Assembly: GCA_018222405.1 (NCBI GenBank)
Contig: JAAFAI010000019.1
Span: forward strand, 39,778-103,777
Length of the DNA: 64,000 nucleotides
Reading direction: 5' to 3'
Source: Gammaproteobacteria bacterium
Lineage (GTDB): Bacteria; Pseudomonadota; Gammaproteobacteria; Enterobacterales; Alteromonadaceae
This document shows, in pieces, positions 44,361 through 52,805 of the stretch. How positions within the stretch are numbered: the stretch's first letter is position 1; every line of letters starts with the position of its first letter. Below the pieces are notes generated by a model. It had not been told where the DNA came from and ran no database searches. It was given only the letters and a program-made list of their open reading frames with translations. A program made the translations under genes and the position numbers.

Positions 44361-45391
44361 TCAGTTTTATCGCTGAAAAATACCGGAAACCCCGCCGCAT
44401 TCCAGTAAATCACCCGTGCTCTGGCGTGACGGTTAGGGTCGGTAAGTGGTGTCCCGCGCAGGGTTTCGTAATCACGGCTGTGGTAAATCATCAGGTCGGT
44501 CTCGCCATCCTCGGCTTTCACAAAACTATTGTGGCCAGGGCCATAGCGCCCCACCGCTGCATTGGTGGTAAATACCGGCTCTGCTTGTTTATGCCAGCTG
44601 GCAGGATCGAGTAGATCCGCGTCTTCATCGGCCCACAGCAACCCCATGGCATAGCGGTGATCGGTGGCACTGGCCGAATAGGTAATGAGTACCCTGCCGT
44701 GGCGAACCAGCACTGCGGCCCCTTCGTTAACCTTATAACCGGCCACTTCCCAATCGAAAGTTGGCTCACTCAACAGGGTGACTGTGTCGAACCTAATGGA
44801 GGTAGGCGAGTCCATTTCAGCTATCCACAGCGCCGAATTGTAACTGCGCTTCGCATCCTGCTGGGCCCAAACCAGATACCTTTTGCCGCCATGTTCAAAG
44901 GTTGTGGCATCCAGCGAGAAAGAATCTACCGGCGTCTGAATGCGACCGGCTTCGGTCCATTCTCCGTCCATAGGGTTCGCTGCGGTATTTTTCAGCGCGT
45001 ACATTCTGATACTCCAGGGCGCATCCACATCCCCGGCGGCAAAATAGATATACCAGTCGCCGTCCACCTCATGTAATTCCGGAGCCCAGATATTTACGCT
45101 CATTGGCCCCTTGTCGTTCTTACGCCAGATAACCTTCGGCTCGGCAATTTTCAGATCATTGAGCCGGCAGGCAGCACGCAGCTCTATTTCGTCAAACTTA
45201 GGTGAGGTGCCGATAAACGTATAACAGCCGTCTTCGTGCTGTACAATCCAGGGATCGGCGCGCTGGACCACGATAGGATTATCAATAGGCTCAAGCGGGG
45301 CAGCCAACACCGGTGTGACGCTTAACGTTGCAAGGGCGGTACAGGCAATGGTCAGGCTGGTGCGCAGCATGGTTTTCAAATCAAACAACAT
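44357..45391 (-). CDS. Secreted GH43 exo-arabinofuranosidase-like enzyme
   Basis: A 344-aa protein with a signal peptide (cut near PVLAAPLE) and a single five-bladed GH43 propeller. Catalytic residues in position: Asp46 base (VQRADPWIV), Asp161 pKa modulator (DSFSLDATTFEH) and Glu223 acid (YKVNEGAAVLV). The motif set resembles exo-alpha-1,5-L-arabinofuranosidases (GH43_26-like), though subfamily is a guess. ATG at 45391 with AAGGA upstream; a 19-codon longer start is possible. Divergent from an endo-arabinanase, sharing the palindrome at 45454-45472. Confidence 0.83.
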   Translation of the reverse strand: MLFDLKTMLRTSLTIACTALATLSVTPVLAAPLEPIDNPIVVQRADPWIVQHEDGCYTFIGTSPKFDEIELRAACRLNDLKIAEPKVIWRKNDKGPMSVNIWAPELHEVDGDWYIYFAAGDVDAPWSIRMYALKNTAANPMDGEWTEAGRIQTPVDSFSLDATTFEHGGKRYLVWAQQDAKRSYNSALWIAEMDSPTSIRFDTVTLLSEPTFDWEVAGYKVNEGAAVLVRHGRVLITYSASATDHRYAMGLLWADEDADLLDPASWHKQAEPVFTTNAAVGRYGPGHNSFVKAEDGETDLMIYHSRDYETLRGTPLTDPNRHARARVIYWNAAGFPVFFSDKTD

Positions 45392-45453
45392 AGCGAGTCC
45401 TTGGTTTAAAAATGAACGGGCAATTGCGGTTGCGCAGTTGCTAATCAATTATT

Positions 45454-45472
45454 AATATTGTATTACATATTT
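45454..45472. promoter_or_regulatory. AT-rich operator candidate, site C (between two GH43 genes)
   Basis: AATATTGTATTACATATTT matches the symmetric form of site A at about 16 of 19 positions by my count. It lies 57 bp and 63 bp from the two divergent gene starts, so one site could control both. Confidence 0.55.
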
Positions 45473-45528
45473 AACATGATTATTGCTACACTAAGCAAGT
45501 TCTTTTACAGGTGCTTTCAGAGGTAAAA

Positions 45529-46581
45529 ATGATTCAAAGCCGTAAACGGAAAACCAGTGCAACCAGATTGCGCTTAGTCTTAACAAGCTTACTCAGCGGT
45601 GCCTTTTTAATGGGCTGTGGTGCCCAGGCAAAACAGGTAGAGGTTCATGATCCGGTAATGACCAAAGCCGGCGATACTTACTATGTTTTCAGTACCGGGC
45701 CAGGGATTACCTATTACGAATCCAAAGATATGGAAAACTGGACACTGACCGGACGCGTGTTTCCCGATGAGCCAAGCTGGGCTAAACGTGTCTCTCCGAG
45801 TTTCGACGGCCACTTATGGGCACCAGACATTTACCAGAAAGACGGTAAATTTTATCTGTACTACTCAGTTTCGGCATTTGGTAAGAACACTTCGGCCATT
45901 GGCGTAACCGTAAATGAAAGTCTCGATCCGCAATCACCAGACTACAAATGGGTAGACTACGGTATTGTGGTGGAATCAGTGCCGCATCGCGATCACTGGA
46001 ATGCCATCGACCCGGCAATTGTTGAGGACGACGAGGGCAATGCATGGATGAGCTTTGGCTCGTTCTGGGATGGTCTCAAACTGGTCAAACTCGATGATGA
46101 CTTGGTGCGTCTGGCAGAGCCGCAGGAATGGTATTCCATTGCCAGCCGCCCTGGCTCCAATGTCGCCGACAGTGCAGATCCGGGCGAAGGCGCTATCGAG
46201 GCTCCCTATATTTTTAAGCAAAATGGTTATTACTATTTGTTTGTGTCGTTTGATAAATGTTGCCGCGGTATGGACAGCACCTACAACGTACGCGTAGGAC
46301 GCAGCAAATCGGTTACCGGTCCGTACCTCGACCGTGACGGCAAGTCCTTAATGGAAGGCGGTGGTACCATGGTGATAGAAGGTAACGACGACTGGGTAGC
46401 ACTGGGTCACAATGCGGCCTATACCTTTGATGGTAAGGACTACCTGGTGTTACACGCCTATGAAACGGCCGATAACGCGTTACAAAAGCTGCGTATTCTG
46501 CCGATTAGTTGGGATAATGACTGGCCAGTGGTTGACCCGGCCGACCTCAACAAGCGCACCACTGAACTTCTGAAAAAATAA
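45529..46581 (+). CDS. Lipoprotein GH43 endo-1,5-alpha-L-arabinanase
   Basis: A 350-aa enzyme with a lipoprotein signal ending FLMGC (Cys30), so probably outer-membrane anchored. GH43 catalytic residues: Asp41 (VHDPVM), Asp161 (NAIDPAI) and Glu224 (GAIEAPYIF). The sequence GHLWAPDIYQKDGKFYLYYS and the HDPVM start are those of endo-arabinanases such as Cellvibrio Arb43A. It cuts the alpha-1,5-arabinan side chains of pectin. ATG at 45529 has AGAGGT upstream. Divergent partner is the exo-acting GH43. Followed by a hairpin. Confidence 0.87.
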   Translation: MIQSRKRKTSATRLRLVLTSLLSGAFLMGCGAQAKQVEVHDPVMTKAGDTYYVFSTGPGITYYESKDMENWTLTGRVFPDEPSWAKRVSPSFDGHLWAPDIYQKDGKFYLYYSVSAFGKNTSAIGVTVNESLDPQSPDYKWVDYGIVVESVPHRDHWNAIDPAIVEDDEGNAWMSFGSFWDGLKLVKLDDDLVRLAEPQEWYSIASRPGSNVADSADPGEGAIEAPYIFKQNGYYYLFVSFDKCCRGMDSTYNVRVGRSKSVTGPYLDRDGKSLMEGGGTMVIEGNDDWVALGHNAAYTFDGKDYLVLHAYETADNALQKLRILPISWDNDWPVVDPADLNKRTTELLKK

Positions 46582-46595
46582 CCTTTCTTCAGCTT

Positions 46596-46645
46596 CCCGT
46601 GCGTTGTCGATGGATATGACAGACCCACGCGCACGGGAGTTTTTC
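46596..46645 (+). terminator. Terminator-like hairpin after the endo-arabinanase
   Basis: CCCGTGCG pairs with CGCACGGG over a long loop and is followed by AGTTTTT. Eight perfect pairs; the long loop lowers confidence. Confidence 0.6.
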
Positions 46646-46756
46646 CTACTCTATTGATCCAGCCCACTGTTTTTCCATACGTTATTTCAGTATTCTGGCT
46701 GTACAAATTTTCTTCTCTGTTCTCGGTTTCACAGGGTTTGTGTCGCGGGAGTTCCC

Positions 46757-48595
46757 ATGCTTTCTATTCCGCATGCCTGGCATGCTCATTATGTATTTCT
46801 GGTTATTGGTCTGGCCGCGCTGTTAATGGCCAGCAATCGCGTGCGCTACGATATGATAGCTATCACGGTAGTGCTGGCCTTAATGTTAGGTGGCGTGTTG
46901 TCGGTACAGGAGTCACTGGCGGGCTTTGGTAACCCGGTGGTTGTGCTGATTGGCGCCCTGCTGATTGTCGGCGAAATGCTCGACCGCACCGGTGTTGCCC
47001 GTTTTGTGGGTGACTGGATAGGCCGGCACAGTCATAGTTCCACCAACAAACTGTTAATCATGCTTATGCTTGCCAGCGCGATTCTAAGTGCCGTAATGAG
47101 CTCTACAGCGGTAGTGGCTATCTTTATTCCCATCGTTATGCGTATCGCCAAACAAACCGGTAATAGTGCCAGTCAGTTACTGCTGCCCATGTCTTACGCT
47201 GCACTGGTTAGCGGTATGCTCACCCTCATTGCAACGCCACCTAACCTGGTGATCAGCGGCGAGCTGGGTGCTCAGGGCTATGAGCCCCTGAGCTTTTTCA
47301 CTTTCACGTTACCCGGGCTGGTCGTGCTTGGTGGCCTGATGCTGTATATGTTGCTGGTCGGTCGTAAGTGGCTGCCTAACAACGGTAAAACCGAGCGTCA
47401 ATCTGCACAGCGCTCGATTAAAGCCCTATGGGACGACTACCGGGTGAACCGTGAACTGGTTTACCTGCGTATCGACGAAGAATCCCCTTTGCACGGTAAG
47501 ACTATCGCCCAGAGCGGCTTGTACGATAATTACGGCTTGCGCATTCTTGACCTGTCCCAGCGTGTTCGGGGCTGGCGGGAATTAAAGGCCGGCGTATCGC
47601 CGGATATTGTGCTGCATGCCGGGGATGTGCTGCATGTCGCTATTCCGCCCGAGCAACTGGCACCGGTGGAAAGCCAGGTCATGCTGATGCCATTTCACCC
47701 TTCGCAACTGGAAACCCAGTATCGCAGCTGGGAGTTCGGCGCTGAAAGCGTGCTGGTTCACCCGGAATCAAAGCTTATTGGTAAGTCGGTGCGGGAGGCC
47801 AAATTCCGCGATCACTACGGCCTGGATGTATTTGGCGTGAGGCGTAACCGCCTGTCCCTGGATGACTACCAGAATCAAAAGCTGCAAGCATCTGACTGTC
47901 TGTTGGTAACCGGACCCTGGGCTAAGATTATGCAGCTTCAACAGCAAAACCACGATTTTGTGGTGCTGGAAACGCCCGCCGAAGCTGCTGATGTAGTGCC
48001 GGCATTCCGGCGCATGCCGGTAGCACTGGCCATCACGACCTTTATGGTACTCAGTTCGGTTTTTAACTGGATGCCACTGGTAGCAGCCGTATTAATCTCA
48101 GTTATCGCGGCAGTCATCACCCGTTGTCTTACCGCAGCCGACGCTTACCGGGCCATTCACTGGCAAAGCCTGGTATTACTGGCCGGAATGTTACCCCTGG
48201 CTGACGCCCTGCAACAAACCGGCGGTACCGATATGATTGTGGGTAGTATGATAGGCTCGGCGGGTGACGCATCCCCGCAAACCCTGCTGGTGCTGCTGTT
48301 CGCGATTACTGCTTTGCTGACCAATATTTTATCCAATACTGCCTCAGCAGTCCTCATGGCGCCGATCGCAATCAGCGTAGCCCACCAGCTGGGCGTATCG
48401 CCCTACCCTCTGGCAATGACCGTTCTGTTTGCCGCATCAGCGGCCTTTATGACCCCTATCGCCTCACCTATCATCACCTTGATTGTGGAGCCCGGCAAGT
48501 ACCGCTTTTTTGATTTCATCAAACTGGGCAGCCCTATGCTGGTTTGGGTATTTGTATGCTGCTATTTCCTCATTCCCTTCTTTTTTCCCTGGTAG
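46757..48595 (+). CDS. SLC13/DASS-family permease with TrkA-C domains
   Basis: A 612-aa membrane protein. Membrane halves at about 10-205 and 415-612 flank a soluble middle with two TrkA_C/RCK-C domains (LRIDEESPLHGKTIAQSG near 240 and LVHPESKLIGKSVREAKF near 335). Family signature loops: SAVMSSTAVVAIFIPIV, IATPPNLVISG, and the repeat NILSNTASAVLMAPIAIS with TPIASPIITLI. Members transport sulfate, citrate or dicarboxylates with Na+. Substrate not assignable. The stop lies inside a long palindrome. Confidence 0.85.
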   Translation: MLSIPHAWHAHYVFLVIGLAALLMASNRVRYDMIAITVVLALMLGGVLSVQESLAGFGNPVVVLIGALLIVGEMLDRTGVARFVGDWIGRHSHSSTNKLLIMLMLASAILSAVMSSTAVVAIFIPIVMRIAKQTGNSASQLLLPMSYAALVSGMLTLIATPPNLVISGELGAQGYEPLSFFTFTLPGLVVLGGLMLYMLLVGRKWLPNNGKTERQSAQRSIKALWDDYRVNRELVYLRIDEESPLHGKTIAQSGLYDNYGLRILDLSQRVRGWRELKAGVSPDIVLHAGDVLHVAIPPEQLAPVESQVMLMPFHPSQLETQYRSWEFGAESVLVHPESKLIGKSVREAKFRDHYGLDVFGVRRNRLSLDDYQNQKLQASDCLLVTGPWAKIMQLQQQNHDFVVLETPAEAADVVPAFRRMPVALAITTFMVLSSVFNWMPLVAAVLISVIAAVITRCLTAADAYRAIHWQSLVLLAGMLPLADALQQTGGTDMIVGSMIGSAGDASPQTLLVLLFAITALLTNILSNTASAVLMAPIAISVAHQLGVSPYPLAMTVLFAASAAFMTPIASPIITLIVEPGKYRFFDFIKLGSPMLVWVFVCCYFLIPFFFPW

Positions 48596-48656
48596 CGATT
48601 CATTAACACCAGATGTTAACGAATCGCTACCTATGGTCTGCGCAGTGGCGCAGACC
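48591..48656. repeat. Two tandem perfect or near-perfect hairpins
   Basis: First hairpin: GGTAGCGATTCATTAACA (48591-48608), a 5-nt loop, then the complementary 18-mer 48614-48631 with one mismatch. Second hairpin: GGTCTGCGC-AGTG-GCGCAGACC (48635-48656), nine perfect pairs. The first contains the stop codon of the SLC13 gene. No T-run follows, so these may be REP-like elements, RNA-stabilising hairpins or a factor-dependent terminator. Confidence 0.75.
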
Positions 48657-48819
48657 AGACTATACTTGCCCTGCAAACTATCAAAAGCTAAATAAATGTT
48701 AAAATTTGTCTTTTTATGCTTCAAATTTGCTCACAGCAGGAGTATCTTTAGCTAATTAGTTAAGCCCCCTAACAATTAACAGCGAACCTCACTTCGCTGT
48801 TATAAGCACTGAGGTAGTA

Positions 48820-50511
48820 ATGGTTAATAACACTTATGATGCCATCGTTGTTGGCTCCGGAATAAGCGGCGGTTGGGCCGCCAAAGAGCTCACCGAGAAA
48901 GGCCTGAAGGTATTAATGCTGGAGCGTGGCGAAAACGTTGAGCACGTAAAGGACTACACCAATACCCATAAAAACCTGTGGGATTACCCTCACCATGGTC
49001 GCCCAAGTCAAGAAGCGCTGGCGTCTCAACCGGTGATGGCTCGCGGTAAGGGCTATCCCTTTAACGAAGTTACCATGGGCGCCTGGGCAGATCATGAAAC
49101 TTCGCCTTACGTTGAAAAAGAGCCTTTCCAGTGGTTCCGCGCTTACCAGGTGGGTGGCCGTTCATTGTTGTGGGGGCGTCAGTCTTATCGTCTCAACCCG
49201 GAAGACTTTGAAGCCAACGCCAAAGAAGGCGTAGCTATTGACTGGCCAATCCGTTACGACGACATTGCTCCCTGGTACAGCTACGTAGAAAAGTTTGCCG
49301 GAATCTCTGGTAACAAAGACGGTCTGGACGTTTTGCCCGACGGTGACTTCCTGCCCGCGTTTGAAATGAACGCCGTAGAGAAAGACCTGGCTGCGCGCCT
49401 TAAAAAGCAATACAAAGGCGAGCGTCACATGATCATGGGCCGTACCGCCCACATTACCGAGCACCGCCCGGAACAGGGCCGCGGTAAATGTCAGAACCGC
49501 GATAAGTGCTGGACAGGTTGTCCCTGGGGCGGCTACTTCAGTACTCAGTCGGCGACCCTGCCGGCGGCACTGAAAACCGGTAACCTTACTCTGCGTCCGA
49601 TGTCGATTGTAAAAGAGCTCATCTACGACAAAGACAAAAAACGCGTTACTGGTGTAGAAATCATCGATGCGGAAACCAAAGAAACCATAGTTTATAAAAG
49701 CAAGATTGTTTTTCTGAATGCGTCGACACTTAACTCTGCGTGGGTTCTGATGAACTCCGCCCGTGATGTGTGGGACAACGGTCTGGGTTCAAGCTCTGGT
49801 GAGCTTGGCCACAACGTGATGGATCACCACTACATGCTAGGTGGTACCGCTGATGTACCGGGGCACCTCGACAAATATGTTTATGGTCGCCGTCCTACCG
49901 GTATTTACATTCCTCGTTTCGCTAACTGGGGCAGTGACAAGCGTGACTTCCTGCGCGGCTTTGGCTTCCAGGGTAACGCTGTGCGTCAAAGCTTTAACCG
50001 TGACGCCGATGGCCTTGGCATTGGCGCAACACTGAAACAGACGCTGAGCGAGCCGGGTAAGTGGACGATGAGCACCGTGGGATTCGGCGAAATACTGCCG
50101 GATCACCGTAACAAGGTTAGCCTGAGTAAGACAGTCACTGATGCCTGGGGCCTGCCAGTACTGGAAATGGATGCCAAAATCCGTGATAACGAAATCAAAA
50201 TGCGTAAAGCCATGAAAGAAGACATTGTAGAAATGTTTGATAGCATCGGTCTGGAAAATGCACAGGCGTGGGAAAGTACCTACCATATGGGTAAAGGGAT
50301 CCATGAAATGGGTACCGCCCGTATGGGCCGGGATCCAAAAACCTCAGTATTGAATAAACACAATCAGGTATGGGACGCACCGAACGTTTTCGTCACCGAC
50401 GGTGCCTGTATGACATCATCATCCTGCGTCAATCCGTCTCTGACCTACATGGCGTTAACCGCCCGGGCAGCAGACTTTGCCGTTGAAGAATTAAAACGGG
50501 GGAACCTGTAA
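48820..50511 (+). CDS. GMC-family FAD sugar oxidoreductase (large subunit)
   Basis: A 563-aa flavoprotein. FAD-binding VVGSGISGGWAAKELTEKG is near the start, ending LMLERG. GGRSLLWGRQSYR follows at about 110, then CWTGCPWGG, a cysteine motif seen in this subgroup. The C-terminal GMC region has HEMGTARMGRDP, with catalytic His, and CVNPSLTYMALTARAA. The subgroup resembles glucoside-3-dehydrogenase and other membrane-bound sugar dehydrogenases that work with a subunit 3. No signal of its own; it may be exported with its Tat-tagged partner. The stop overlaps the start of that partner by 1 bp (TAATG). Confidence 0.87.
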   Translation: MVNNTYDAIVVGSGISGGWAAKELTEKGLKVLMLERGENVEHVKDYTNTHKNLWDYPHHGRPSQEALASQPVMARGKGYPFNEVTMGAWADHETSPYVEKEPFQWFRAYQVGGRSLLWGRQSYRLNPEDFEANAKEGVAIDWPIRYDDIAPWYSYVEKFAGISGNKDGLDVLPDGDFLPAFEMNAVEKDLAARLKKQYKGERHMIMGRTAHITEHRPEQGRGKCQNRDKCWTGCPWGGYFSTQSATLPAALKTGNLTLRPMSIVKELIYDKDKKRVTGVEIIDAETKETIVYKSKIVFLNASTLNSAWVLMNSARDVWDNGLGSSSGELGHNVMDHHYMLGGTADVPGHLDKYVYGRRPTGIYIPRFANWGSDKRDFLRGFGFQGNAVRQSFNRDADGLGIGATLKQTLSEPGKWTMSTVGFGEILPDHRNKVSLSKTVTDAWGLPVLEMDAKIRDNEIKMRKAMKEDIVEMFDSIGLENAQAWESTYHMGKGIHEMGTARMGRDPKTSVLNKHNQVWDAPNVFVTDGACMTSSSCVNPSLTYMALTARAADFAVEELKRGNL

Positions 50512-51137
50512 TGGCAAACTCATCATCCACCACCATGGACCGCCGCACGCTGTTAAAGCTGATTGCCGCCTCAACCGGTGCCGGCCTGATCAATGCTCCG
50601 GCACTGGCCGTCTGGGAAGAACAACCCGACCTGCTACCGGTAAGCAAAGCAGGCTTTGATGACGCTACTGTGGCGCTCATTACCGAACTGTGTGAGGTAG
50701 TTATTCCGCGCACCGACACCCCGGGAGCCAAAGATGCCGGCGTACCGCGATTTTTCATTGGCATGGTGCGCGAGTGCTACGACGAACAGCAACAAAAGCT
50801 GTTTGAGGCAGGCTTTGCCGACATTGAATCACGCAGTAAAACGCTTTACGACAAACCCTTTGCCACCCTGACGGCAGTGCAAAAGTCCGATTTGATCACG
50901 GCTATCGATGTTGAAGCCATGGCGTTTAATAAAGGCGAAGACACGCAGTGGGATGGCGCTGGTTTTACAGGTCAGCCACACTACTTCACGCTGATGAAAC
51001 AACTGGTTATTTTTGGCTTCTTCTCATCCAAAGTGGGTGGTACCCAAGTACTCCGACACTCAGATGTGCCCGGTGGCTATTACGACATTCCTTATAACGA
51101 AGGCGATAAAGCCTGGACTACCCCCTGGCCCTGGTAA
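50511..51137 (+). CDS. Gluconate 2-dehydrogenase subunit 3-like protein
   Basis: A 208-aa protein with a twin-arginine-type signal: MDRRTLLKLIAASTGAGLINAPALA. The body matches the subunit 3 family (ITELCEVVIPRTDTPGAKDAGVPRF, LMKQLVIFGFFSSKVGGTQ and a final GDKAWTTPWPW). Such subunits escort and stabilise the GMC catalytic subunit, carrying it through the Tat pathway. No cytochrome c subunit gene is found in the operon. The start ATG overlaps the GMC stop. Confidence 0.87.
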   Translation: MANSSSTTMDRRTLLKLIAASTGAGLINAPALAVWEEQPDLLPVSKAGFDDATVALITELCEVVIPRTDTPGAKDAGVPRFFIGMVRECYDEQQQKLFEAGFADIESRSKTLYDKPFATLTAVQKSDLITAIDVEAMAFNKGEDTQWDGAGFTGQPHYFTLMKQLVIFGFFSSKVGGTQVLRHSDVPGGYYDIPYNEGDKAWTTPWPW

Positions 51138-51143
51138 ACCATA

Positions 51144-52268
51144 ATGAAATTAAACAAGCTTATCAAACATCCGCTAACCAAAGCCGCCGTGCTGACTGCC
51201 GGTTTGCTTAATGCGAATGTCAGCATGGCAGAAACCGCCATCGCAGACTGTGTGTTACGCGATACGGCATTTAGCGTGCAACTGCCTGCTTATGATGTAA
51301 TGACCCGCCCGGAAGCGCGGGCTATTGCCGAAAAATACTACCCGGGACTGTTTGAAACTCTGCCAGCCTGGTTACTCAGCGAAAAGATGCCTTCTTTTGC
51401 CACCATACTGACACTGGAGCAACTTATCGCCAGAGCCGATCCGGCTAAGCCGCGCCTGACTGAACTGGATGCCGAGCTTCGCGCGTTACCGGTAACCGAA
51501 GCCGTTAAAGCTGCTCGTTGCGCCCGTTTTGATGCTGAGCCGCAGTATTTCAGCGTTGATGATGCCCCGGTGCAGGTACTGGTGTATCAAAAGATCAACG
51601 GCTACGACCACGGTCGTTCCGTGACTGCCGCTACCGAAGCGCTCACGCGTATGTCAAAAGAAATGGGCTATGGCGTTACCGTCACCGCTAACGGCGGCGC
51701 GTTTAATGCGAAAAACCTGTCGCAGTTTGATGTGGTGGTATGGAACAACGTGAGCGGTGACACGCTTACCTTATCGCAACGTGCTGCATTCGAAGACTAT
51801 ATGAATAACGGTGGCGGTTTCCTTGGCGTTCATGCCTCAGGCGGCGACTCTATTTATTTCTGGGACTGGTATCGCGATGCCCTGCTTGGCGTACAGTTTA
51901 TTGGCCACCCTATGGATCCGCAATTCCAGTTAGCCGAACTCACCACTCACGAGAATTCGGCGCATATTGCTGAGTCTCTGCCAGACACCTGGTCAATTAA
52001 AGACGAGTGGTACTCGTTTGCAGCTGAGCCCGATCTGGAAGGTGTTGAATACGTGATCACCATTGATGAAGACAGCTATGCACCGGGCGATCTGGCCATG
52101 GGTGGCGTTCATCCTATCGCCTGGAAGCATTGCGTAAATGAAGGGCGCGCTATGTATACCGCGATTGGTCACCGCGAAGAAATGTATGACGTACCTGAAA
52201 ATATTACCCTGATCAAAGATGCCCTCAAATGGACATCCGGTCACGGCACTAAAGTTTGTGCTGAATAA
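51144..52268 (+). CDS. Exported ThuA-domain protein
   Basis: A 374-aa protein with a signal peptide (ends NVSMAETA). An N-terminal region of about 110 residues that I do not recognise is followed by a ThuA domain (about 138-370): VQVLVYQKINGYDHGRSVTA, FDVVVWNNVSGDTL, NNGGGFLGVHASGGDSIYF, HPMDPQFQLAELTTHENS and MGGVHPIAWKHCVNEGRAMYTAIGHR. ThuA proteins are glutamine-amidotransferase-like folds linked to 3-keto-sugar metabolism. Third gene of the GMC operon (6-bp gap), so a role on the oxidised sugar is likely. Confidence 0.84.
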   Translation: MKLNKLIKHPLTKAAVLTAGLLNANVSMAETAIADCVLRDTAFSVQLPAYDVMTRPEARAIAEKYYPGLFETLPAWLLSEKMPSFATILTLEQLIARADPAKPRLTELDAELRALPVTEAVKAARCARFDAEPQYFSVDDAPVQVLVYQKINGYDHGRSVTAATEALTRMSKEMGYGVTVTANGGAFNAKNLSQFDVVVWNNVSGDTLTLSQRAAFEDYMNNGGGFLGVHASGGDSIYFWDWYRDALLGVQFIGHPMDPQFQLAELTTHENSAHIAESLPDTWSIKDEWYSFAAEPDLEGVEYVITIDEDSYAPGDLAMGGVHPIAWKHCVNEGRAMYTAIGHREEMYDVPENITLIKDALKWTSGHGTKVCAE

Positions 52269-52314
52269 GGGGTTCTGACTAAAATGCAGCGCTGAGAAAG
52301 CCTGCTGTTATCCG

Positions 52315-52343
52315 CAAAAAAGGCTCCTGTATGGGAGCCTTTA
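52315..52343 (-). terminator. Terminator between the ThuA gene and the small gene
   Basis: AAGGCTCC-TGTATG-GGAGCCTT stem; on the minus strand it is followed by TTTTTTT, and on the plus strand by TTTAT. It can serve both convergent genes. Confidence 0.75.
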
Positions 52344-52355
52344 TGCCTTCAAGCA

Positions 52356-52493
52356 TTATCCATGCTGTTCGTCGAGTAGTTCAGACTTTTTCTTAATCTT
52401 ACAATTGAAGATTTTCTGGGTATTTTTCCTGCCTAAATACCAGGCAACAGTGTATGGATGTGAGCGCTTGAAGAATCGTTTAAAAGCTTTCAT
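52356..52493 (-). CDS. Small basic protein, 45 aa, unknown
   Basis: A 45-codon frame with a textbook ribosome site: GGAGG (52501-52505) 7 nt before the ATG. The product is very basic at the N-terminus and middle (MKAFKRFFKRSHPY, KNTQKIFNCKIKKKSELL), with no membrane segment, and ends ELLDEQHG. A good terminator follows and AT-rich promoter-like DNA precedes it. No family recognised. The strong translation signals are the main evidence that it is real. Confidence 0.55.
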   Translation of the reverse strand: MKAFKRFFKRSHPYTVAWYLGRKNTQKIFNCKIKKKSELLDEQHG

Positions 52494-52736
52494 ATTACAT
52501 CCTCCGTTTTGTGTTGCCCTATTAACTATATGACAATACTGTAATAATTGCCAGTACAATTTTAAAATCGTATACTATTTGATTTTTATGTCGACTCTAC
52601 AGTTCCTCTACAGCACGCCAAGAAAAAAACTTAAGCCATTGAAAAAATAGATATTTATATCGAATCGCCTCGTCCATATTCCAAACGTCTGACAAGACGG
52701 ATTGTCAATATTTTTTTCCTGCTAATAATCCAGATA
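52494..52736. other. Intergenic region before the small gene
   Basis: AT-rich, no gene. It contains AATACTGTAATAATTG at 52535-52550, a weak relative of the operator motif at 39023-39041, and likely the promoter of the small gene. Confidence 0.4.
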
Positions 52737-52777
52737 CAAAAAAATCCGCAGGCTGGAACAGCGCTGCGGATTTTTTA
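52737..52777 (-). terminator. Terminator after the giant pectin lipoprotein
   Basis: ATCCGCAG pairs with CTGCGGAT (52744-52751 with 52764-52771), flanked by A- and T-runs, so it can act on either strand. It lies 29 bp beyond the minus-strand stop. Confidence 0.8.
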
Positions 52778-52805
52778 TTAGTAACGGGTTTCTCCCGTAG
52801 GGTGA

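Noticed and set aside
48464..48724. Overlapping frames on both strands with similar peptides
   Set aside because: They arise from the long palindrome at 48591-48631, not from real genes.
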